Assembly: GCA_964427965.1 (NCBI GenBank)
Contig: CAYRWK010000025.1
Coordinates: 1-11,543, forward strand
DNA from: CAYRWK01 sp964427965
Lineage (GTDB): Bacteria; Patescibacteriota; WWE3; UBA101185; UBA10185
Direction of reading: 5' to 3'
Length of the DNA stretch: 11,543 nucleotides
Shown here: in pieces, positions 5,574 through 10,277 of the stretch
How positions within the stretch are numbered: position 1 is the first letter of the stretch
How the letters are laid out: each line of letters begins with the position of its first letter
Program-made: the position numbers and the translations under genes
Notes under the pieces: model-generated
What the model saw: only the letters and a program-made list of their open reading frames with translations
Database searches by the model: none
What the model was told of the DNA's origin: nothing

Positions 5574-6086
5574 ATGAAACTATTTGTTGGGTTAGGAAAT
5601 CCGGGTAGAGAACATAAGAATAATCGACACAACGTGGGCTGCATGTTGGTGGATCGCACCGTAGCTGACCGAGGACTATCTTGGACCTCTGAGGGTAAAT
5701 TTAAAGCCGATTTAGCCAAAGATCCTTCAACCGAAGATGTATTTGCAAAACCCCAAACTTTTATGAATAAATCAGGTGAGGCAGTGGCGGCTCTTGTTAA
5801 CTTTTTTAAGCTTGATCCCAAAGATTTGGTTATTCTTTATGACGATGTTGATCTTGATTTTGGTCGAATTAAAAAGCAATTTGGCGGAAGAAGTGCGGGG
5901 CATCACGGTATAGAAAGCATTTTAGAAAAATTAGGTACAGAGATGTTTTGGAGAGTTAGATTTGGTATTGGAAGACCGGTATTAAACCCAAGAGATGTTT
6001 ATAATTGGGTTTTAACTAATTTTAGTAAAGAAGAATTGGACGTTGTTGCAGCGGTAAATTTGACTGATTTGCTAGACATGCATTAG
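5574..6086 (+). CDS. pth: Peptidyl-tRNA hydrolase
   Basis: Pth frees tRNA from peptidyl-tRNAs that drop off the ribosome. The N-terminus MKLFVGLGNPG is the family start. The catalytic His is His19 in RHNVG (His20 in E. coli). KPQTFMNKSG at 59-68 carries Asn65 (equivalent to Asn68), and YDDVDL carries Asp90 (equivalent to Asp93). The GHNG motif reads GHHG at 109-112, so the position of E. coli Asn114 is His111. The length of 170 is slightly below the usual 180-195, mainly through a shorter C-terminal end. A leaderless promoter precedes the gene, and a terminator-like hairpin follows about 40 bases after its TAG stop. Confidence 0.95.
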   Translation: MKLFVGLGNPGREHKNNRHNVGCMLVDRTVADRGLSWTSEGKFKADLAKDPSTEDVFAKPQTFMNKSGEAVAALVNFFKLDPKDLVILYDDVDLDFGRIKKQFGGRSAGHHGIESILEKLGTEMFWRVRFGIGRPVLNPRDVYNWVLTNFSKEELDVVAAVNLTDLLDMH

Positions 6087-6114
6087 TTGATCAAAGTGTT
6101 TTTGGAGGTATACT
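6087..6114 (+). promoter_or_regulatory. Candidate dnaX promoter (-35 and -10)
   Basis: TTGATC at 6087-6092 and TATACT at 6109-6114 are separated by 16 bases. They match the consensus in four and five of six positions. It begins directly after the pth stop. The predicted start near 6121 lies just upstream of the hairpin at 6126-6148, so the hairpin would be in the dnaX leader. Confidence 0.45.
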
Positions 6115-6125
6115 AAATCTATCTG

Positions 6126-6154
6126 CCCAATTTGTTTTTTTAATTGGGTTTTTT
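6126..6154 (+). terminator. Intrinsic terminator or attenuator between pth and dnaX
   Basis: CCCAATT (6126-6132) pairs with AATTGGG (6142-6148) around a nine-base loop, and six T residues (6149-6154) follow. The orientation fits the plus strand only. It can end transcripts of the pth unit. If the dnaX promoter just upstream is real, the same hairpin would also act as an attenuator of dnaX. Confidence 0.6.
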
Positions 6155-6167
6155 GATGCCCTGCCAT

Positions 6168-7760
6168 ATGTTTTATAGAAAATATCGACCGCAAAAGTTT
6201 TCGGAAATATCAAAACCTAACGACACTGCTGAGAGTTTGCTTCAGCAAGTTAAATCGGGTAAGACTGCCCATGCATATTTGTTTGTGGGACCAAGAGGAA
6301 CAGGTAAGACCACTACCGCAAGAATTTTAGCCAAGGCTTTAAATTGCAAGAAACTTGATAAAAATGGAGATCCTTGTGCAAAGTGCGAGAGTTGTTTGGC
6401 TATTGCCGATGGCAATTACATGGATCTTATTGAAATAGATGCTGCCAGCAACAGGGGTATTGATGATATTAGAGAGTTGCGCGAGCGGGTTAAACTTGCA
6501 CCTTCGGTAGGCAAAAGGAAAATATACATCGTTGATGAGGTCCACATGCTTACTAATGAGGCTTTTAACGCCCTGCTAAAGACTTTAGAGGAGCCGCCTG
6601 CGCATGTTACGTTTATCCTATGCACCACTGAGTTACACAAAGTTCCTGACACCATAAAATCTCGTTGCCAGGTGTGTAAATTTAAGCGTGCTACCTTAAC
6701 ACAACTTGTTGATAGGCTTACAGGTATTGCCAAAAATGAAGATGCGAAAATTTCAAAAGAAGATTTGAAAAAGATTGCTAATGCTTCTGCCGGGGGATTT
6801 AGAGATGCAGATACATTGTTACAACAAGTTATTGAGGGAGGATTTAGTGTAGATACATTGCTTAACGTGGGGTCAAAAGATGATTATTTAGATTTTTTAG
6901 CTTTAATAAACGATGGTGACGTGACCGGCGCGTTAAAAAAGATAAATAAAATTTATGAAAACGGCACTGATTTGTATGTTTGGGTAGGGGAATTTGTAAA
7001 ATATTTAAGAGATCTGCTTTTTATTTCTGTAGGGGCGGATACTGTGTTCGGAGATGAAACAGAGGAAATTGCAAATAGTATAAAAGACCAGGCAAAAATG
7101 CTTACCCCCTTAAAGATTGGTATTCTGATAGAGTCTTTTATGAAAGCACAAAACTCTATAAAGAGTGCTTTTATTACTCAATTACCTTTAGAGCTTGCAA
7201 TTGTGGAAGCGTGTTCTTTTTTTGATGTCGATGACCAGCCAACAAAAGAAAATCCTTACCCAAAAACCCCGTTAGCTCTTAGCACTAAAACTGCAAGACA
7301 CCCTGAGGTTATGACAAAGAATGTTAAACCTATAAGCTCAAAAAAGGAAAGTGACCCCGAACCTGAAGAGGTTAGCCCTGAGGCCGGAATAATTGATTTT
7401 AAAGTTATTGAAGAAAAATGGTGCGAGGTTCTTACTAAGTCCAAAGACGTTAACAGTTCAATTTTGGCTTTACTAAAAGCAGCTAAGGTGTTGGAGCTTA
7501 AGGGCAAGTCCTTGTTGTTAGAGGTAAACTACGCTTTTCACAAAGAACGTTTAGAGTCTTCTAAAACCAGAAAAATTGTTGAGGATACGCTAAATGAGGT
7601 GTACGGAGTACCTCTTAAAATTAGCTGTAAAGTTTCTGAAACCAGACCGGTAAAAACCGGAGATAGGGAAGTTGGTATGCTAACCGATCTTAACGTTGTT
7701 GTTCCGGCTTCCCCCGATAATGCTTTAAATTTGTTTGACGGCGGACTTCCCCTACGCTAA
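6168..7760 (+). CDS. dnaX: DNA polymerase III subunit gamma/tau (clamp loader)
   Basis: The protein is the ATPase of the sliding-clamp loader. Numbered from the ATG at 6168, it begins MFYRKYRPQKF, the family N-terminus. Walker A GPRGTGKT is at 41-48. The zinc module has Cys60, Cys70, Cys73 and Cys76. Walker B IVDEVH is at 121-126, sensor 1 CTTE is near 152, the SRC arginine-finger motif is at 165-167, and sensor 2 is GGFRDA near 209. The oligomerisation domain follows to about residue 355. A Pro/Lys/Glu-rich linker (about 365-410) leads to a C-terminal domain (about 410-500). An ATG at 6156 adds four residues, and a TTG at 6144 lies inside the terminator stem, so 6168 is preferred. No Shine-Dalgarno site fits any start. 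The stop lies 11 bases before recR. The usual ybaB gene between dnaX and recR is absent. Confidence 0.95.
   Translation: MFYRKYRPQKFSEISKPNDTAESLLQQVKSGKTAHAYLFVGPRGTGKTTTARILAKALNCKKLDKNGDPCAKCESCLAIADGNYMDLIEIDAASNRGIDDIRELRERVKLAPSVGKRKIYIVDEVHMLTNEAFNALLKTLEEPPAHVTFILCTTELHKVPDTIKSRCQVCKFKRATLTQLVDRLTGIAKNEDAKISKEDLKKIANASAGGFRDADTLLQQVIEGGFSVDTLLNVGSKDDYLDFLALINDGDVTGALKKINKIYENGTDLYVWVGEFVKYLRDLLFISVGADTVFGDETEEIANSIKDQAKMLTPLKIGILIESFMKAQNSIKSAFITQLPLELAIVEACSFFDVDDQPTKENPYPKTPLALSTKTARHPEVMTKNVKPISSKKESDPEPEEVSPEAGIIDFKVIEEKWCEVLTKSKDVNSSILALLKAAKVLELKGKSLLLEVNYAFHKERLESSKTRKIVEDTLNEVYGVPLKISCKVSETRPVKTGDREVGMLTDLNVVVPASPDNALNLFDGGLPLR
7340..7354 (+). other. Possible programmed -1 frameshift site in dnaX
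   Basis: The heptamer A-AAA-AAG (7340-7346) lies in frame as tcA AAA AAG, the same sequence and phase as the E. coli dnaX shift site. In the -1 frame GGA and AAG follow, then TGA at 7352-7354. The short product would have about 395 residues and end in the linker, leaving the ATPase and oligomerisation domains. A small AACCT/AGGTT stem with a GAAG loop lies 13 bases downstream (7360-7373). No clear upstream Shine-Dalgarno stimulator is seen. The same heptamer occurs in phase elsewhere in this AT-rich window, so it may be chance. Confidence 0.35.
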
Positions 7761-7771
7761 ATTAGACTACT

Positions 7772-8383
7772 ATGCGTATTCCAAAACCTATCTCAAAATT
7801 AATGGAATCTTTTGAAAAATTACCCGGCGTGGGGCCAAAAACAGCCTCTCGTTTGACTTTTTATATGTTGCGTGTGCCCCAGCCGGAGATAGAAAGTTTT
7901 GCTAGAGCATTAACTGATTTGAAAACGGGGATAAAACTGTGTTCTATATGTAAAAATGTGGGAGAAGAGGATATTTGCAACGTTTGTCAGGATGCTGCAA
8001 AGGACAAGCATATTATTGCGGTAGTTGCCACCCCTATGGATGTTTTAGCTTTAGAGAAAACCGGTTACTCGGGTACATATCATGTTTTGCACGGTGTTAT
8101 TGATCCTTTAAATAATATTGGTCCCGAAGAAATTTATATTGATTCTTTGATTTCAAGACTTACCAATATGGATGGCGAGATTGAGGTCATTTTAGCTACA
8201 AATACCAGTATGGAAGGTGAGTCAACTGCAATGTATATTCAAAAGCTTATTCGTGAAAGTGGACTTGGGGATGAAAAAGTAAAAATAACCCGTATCGCTA
8301 GGGGACTTCCAGTTGGTGGGGATATTGAATATGCTGATGATATAACCCTAAGTAGAGCAATTGAGGGTAGAGTGAAGTATTAA
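7772..8383 (+). CDS. recR: Recombination mediator protein RecR
   Basis: RecR works with RecO (and RecF) to load RecA on gapped DNA. The 203-residue length fits the family. In order: a helix-hairpin-helix at about 14-28 (LPGVGPKTASRL), a four-Cys zinc finger with Cys57, Cys60, Cys69 and Cys72, a Toprim domain from about residue 80 (VVATPMDVLALE; ILATNTSMEGESTA), and the C-terminal RIARGLPVGGDIEYADDITL segment, where RecR has its Walker-B-like motif. The first Toprim acidic residue, Glu in the usual VVE(D/S)P motif, is Ala86 here. The start lies 11 bases after dnaX without a Shine-Dalgarno site. A strong terminator begins about ten bases after its stop. Confidence 0.96.
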   Translation: MRIPKPISKLMESFEKLPGVGPKTASRLTFYMLRVPQPEIESFARALTDLKTGIKLCSICKNVGEEDICNVCQDAAKDKHIIAVVATPMDVLALEKTGYSGTYHVLHGVIDPLNNIGPEEIYIDSLISRLTNMDGEIEVILATNTSMEGESTAMYIQKLIRESGLGDEKVKITRIARGLPVGGDIEYADDITLSRAIEGRVKY

Positions 8384-8393
8384 AGTAGGGTTA

Positions 8394-8430
8394 AAAGCCA
8401 AGACAGGGTTGTTGATGTCTTGGCTTTCTT
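8394..8430. terminator. Strong two-way intrinsic terminator between recR and the convergent small gene
   Basis: AAAGCCAAGACA (8394-8405) pairs perfectly with TGTCTTGGCTTT (8416-8427) over 12 base pairs around a ten-base loop. On the plus strand the stem is followed by CTTTC; on the minus strand it is followed by four T residues counting the stem end. It separates recR from the convergent gene ending at 8445. Confidence 0.8.
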
Positions 8431-8444
8431 TCGGTCACTTATGA

Positions 8445-8765
8445 CTAAAAAAACATGATGATGACCGAGATTAGCACACAACCAAATGCGAAAGCAAAAA
8501 CCCCCTCCATTACATTCAAATAACGCCCAAAACTCTCGTCGCTTAATAGGTCGCCAAGGATGTGCAATAGTGCACACATCCCGTAGACGATCAAGATAGC
8601 TACAAGATTTGGGGTGGAAAAGAAGGCTAAAATTCCCCCAATCGCCGCCGTCAGTGCCACAAACAAAATTGTCCGTGGTTGGGGGTTTTCCTTTGGGATC
8701 CGTAGCACGACGGCGGGCCATATAAGAGCCCACTTTAACGAGTTACCTACATTTTTTGTGTTCAT
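8445..8765 (-). CDS. Small membrane protein with three predicted helices, function unknown
   Basis: I do not recognise this 106-residue protein. It has a short polar N-terminus with KNVGNSLKWALIWP, a loop PKENPQPR near 24-31, and three hydrophobic stretches at about 33-50, 53-71 and 86-106, the last running to the C-terminus. The loop between helices 2 and 3 (GDLLSDESFGRY) is acidic. AAAAGGAGA four bases before the ATG is a strong ribosome binding site, the best in the window with that of tsf, and supports a real gene. A possible promoter lies in the left arm of the inverted repeat at 8818-8828, and a terminator follows. The coding region appears richer in G+C than the neighbours by eye, which may point to transfer. 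A longer frame on the same strand (8380-8733) lacks these signals. Confidence 0.7.
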   Translation of the reverse strand: MNTKNVGNSLKWALIWPAVVLRIPKENPQPRTILFVALTAAIGGILAFFSTPNLVAILIVYGMCALLHILGDLLSDESFGRYLNVMEGVFAFAFGCVLISVIIMFF

Positions 8766-8816
8766 TTGTCTCCTTTTCTTTTCGTTGGTCGGATTAGTGT
8801 TAGCCGAATTAAACCA

Positions 8817-8825
8817 CTTTTAGCA
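8817..8825 (-). promoter_or_regulatory. Weak extended -10 promoter for the small membrane protein gene
   Basis: The minus strand reads TGCTAAAAG, the mirror of the cysS promoter TGCTAAAAT but without the final T of the hexamer. A start near 8810 would give a leader of about 45 bases including the Shine-Dalgarno site at 8770-8774. The lost final T makes this weaker than the cysS promoter. Confidence 0.3.
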
Positions 8826-8860
8826 CAACATGACAAATTATTACTCAACTTGTGCTAAAA
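8818..8860. repeat. Perfect 11-bp inverted repeat between divergent genes
   Basis: TTTTAGCACAA (8818-8828) and TTGTGCTAAAA (8850-8860) are perfect reverse complements separated by 21 bases. Each arm contains a TGCTAAAA core, so each can supply an extended -10 for the gene on its side. The dyad could also be an operator bound by a dimer that controls both genes. No T-run points to a terminator. Confidence 0.7.
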
Positions 8861-8861
8861 T
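8853..8861 (+). promoter_or_regulatory. Extended -10 promoter of cysS, leaderless type
   Basis: TGCTAAAAT is TGn plus TAAAAT (five of six matches) and ends exactly six bases before the cysS ATG at 8868. No Shine-Dalgarno site is present. A weak -35-like TGACAA lies at 8831-8836, 19 bases upstream of the hexamer. The promoter overlaps the right arm of the inverted repeat. Confidence 0.5.
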
Positions 8862-8867
8862 ATTGCC

Positions 8868-10265
8868 ATGTCACTTAAGCTATATAACTCCTTATCACGC
8901 AAGGTAGAAGATTTTAAGCCCCTCAATCCCGATTTAGTCACTATGTATACCTGTGGTCCCACCGTTTACAGTTACGCTCAGATTGGTAATTACAGAACAT
9001 ACGCATTGGGGGACTTTGTATATAGAATTTTAAGACTCAACGATTACAAAGTTAAATATATTATGAATTTAACGGATGTTGGTCATTTGTCGGGTGACAA
9101 CGCCGGAGATGCTGATACCGGTGACGATCGTTTGGAATCAGCCGCAGAAAAAGAGGGTAAGAGTGCTAGAGATATTGCTAACTACTATATTGATGATTTC
9201 ATAAAGTATTTTACAAAACTTAATTACATCAAGCCCTACAAGTTTACAAGGGCTACCGACTATATCCGTGATCAAATTGAGCTTATTAAAGATCTTGAGA
9301 AAAAAGGTTACACATATAAAACATCTGATGGGATCTACTTTAATACCTTAAAGTTTAAAAACTATGGCAAGCTTTCCGGAGTGGACGAAACAACTCTTGG
9401 CGAGGAAGGTGCGCGTATTGAACCAAATCCCGAAAAGAAGAATCCGGCTGATTTTGCCCTGTGGAAGTTTTCACCGGCAGACAAAATAAGATGGCAAGAA
9501 TGGGATTCTCCTTGGGGAGTTGGTTTTCCCGGCTGGCATATTGAATGCAGCGCCATGAGCCTAAAGGAGCTGGGTGAAACAGTAGATATTCATACCGGTG
9601 GAGAAGATTTACGAATGACACATCATCAAAACGAAATTGCTCAAAGCGAAAGTTCTACCGGTCAAAAATTTGTAAATTACTGGATGCATTCCTCTTTTTT
9701 GCTGGTTGATGGGGGACGTATGGGCAAAAGTATTGGTAACGCCTATACCGTTGCTGATATCGAGGCTAAAAACTTTGATCCTCTTGCTCTTAGATACTTT
9801 TACATGACCGCTCATTATCGAACACAGTTAAACTTTACATGGGAAGCATTGCAAAACGTCCAAAATTCATTAAAAAAGCTTTACGATATTGTAGGAAGCT
9901 ATAAAGAAGATTCCACATCAAAAGTGAGCGCTGAATTTATGGAGAAATTTACCGAAGCTGTAAATGACGATATTAACATGCCAAAAGCAGTAGCGGTTTT
10001 ATGGGAACTGCTAAAATCCACGGCTGTAGATGAGGGTGAAAAAATTAAAACTATTTTAGTTTTTGACGAAGTGCTAGGGTTGAACATTGAAAACTATGTT
10101 GGTTTTGAGGTTCCTGCACACATCCAAAACCTTGCCAAAGTACGACAAGAGTATAGAAAAGCGGGGATTTGGGACAAGGCTGATTCTGTAAGAAAAGAAA
10201 TCAACGCCCTAGGGTATATTTTGGATGATGTTAATGGAAGTTCTAAGATTAGGCGCAAGGTCTAA
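8868..10265 (+). CDS. cysS: Cysteinyl-tRNA synthetase
   Basis: CysRS charges tRNA-Cys and is a class I synthetase. The 465-residue length matches the family (461 in E. coli). YTCGPTVY places the first zinc ligand at Cys29. The other ligands are Cys227 in WHIECSAMS and His252 and Glu256 in THHQNE, after HTGGEDL. All four are kept. The HIGH motif reads QIGN (38-41), with the first His changed to Gln, and KMSKS reads RMGKS (284-288). A helical anticodon-binding region follows from about residue 320, ending with KADSVRKEINALGY, the usual CysRS C-terminal motif. The protein should be active, but both catalytic signature loops are non-standard. The gene stands alone with a leaderless promoter and meets a convergent gene ten bases after its stop. 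Confidence 0.96.
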   Translation: MSLKLYNSLSRKVEDFKPLNPDLVTMYTCGPTVYSYAQIGNYRTYALGDFVYRILRLNDYKVKYIMNLTDVGHLSGDNAGDADTGDDRLESAAEKEGKSARDIANYYIDDFIKYFTKLNYIKPYKFTRATDYIRDQIELIKDLEKKGYTYKTSDGIYFNTLKFKNYGKLSGVDETTLGEEGARIEPNPEKKNPADFALWKFSPADKIRWQEWDSPWGVGFPGWHIECSAMSLKELGETVDIHTGGEDLRMTHHQNEIAQSESSTGQKFVNYWMHSSFLLVDGGRMGKSIGNAYTVADIEAKNFDPLALRYFYMTAHYRTQLNFTWEALQNVQNSLKKLYDIVGSYKEDSTSKVSAEFMEKFTEAVNDDINMPKAVAVLWELLKSTAVDEGEKIKTILVFDEVLGLNIENYVGFEVPAHIQNLAKVRQEYRKAGIWDKADSVRKEINALGYILDDVNGSSKIRRKV

Positions 10266-10277
10266 TTAACCTTTTTT
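10257..10277 (+). terminator. Weak intrinsic terminator at the end of cysS
   Basis: AAGGT (10257-10261) pairs with ACCTT (10269-10273) around a seven-base loop that includes the cysS stop, followed by four more T residues (10274-10277). The stem has only five base pairs. It would be shared with the last codons of the convergent gene, which ends at 10276. Confidence 0.35.

Noticed and set aside
5468..5821. Open frame of 117 codons on the minus strand across ybeY and pth
   Set aside because: It is antisense to two clear genes and crosses their intergenic promoter; the protein looks random.
6104..6143. Possible leader peptide after the GGAGG at 6104-6108, ending in the terminator stem
   Set aside because: No ATG, GTG or TTG stands at a usable distance. 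A CTG at 6123 would give only six residues, which is too weak to support.
6416..6733. Antisense frame within dnaX
   Set aside because: It lies opposite the conserved ATPase domain and has no signals of its own.
6935..6949. A second in-phase A-AAA-AAG heptamer in dnaX with a nearby -1 stop
   Set aside because: A shift here would cut the oligomerisation domain near residue 257 and give a useless product; it mainly shows that the heptamer is frequent in this AT-rich sequence.
8380..8733. Open frame of 117 codons on the minus strand overlapping the small membrane protein gene
   Set aside because: It overlaps the 106-residue gene in another frame, has no ribosome binding site, reads through the terminator stem and shows no domain-like pattern.
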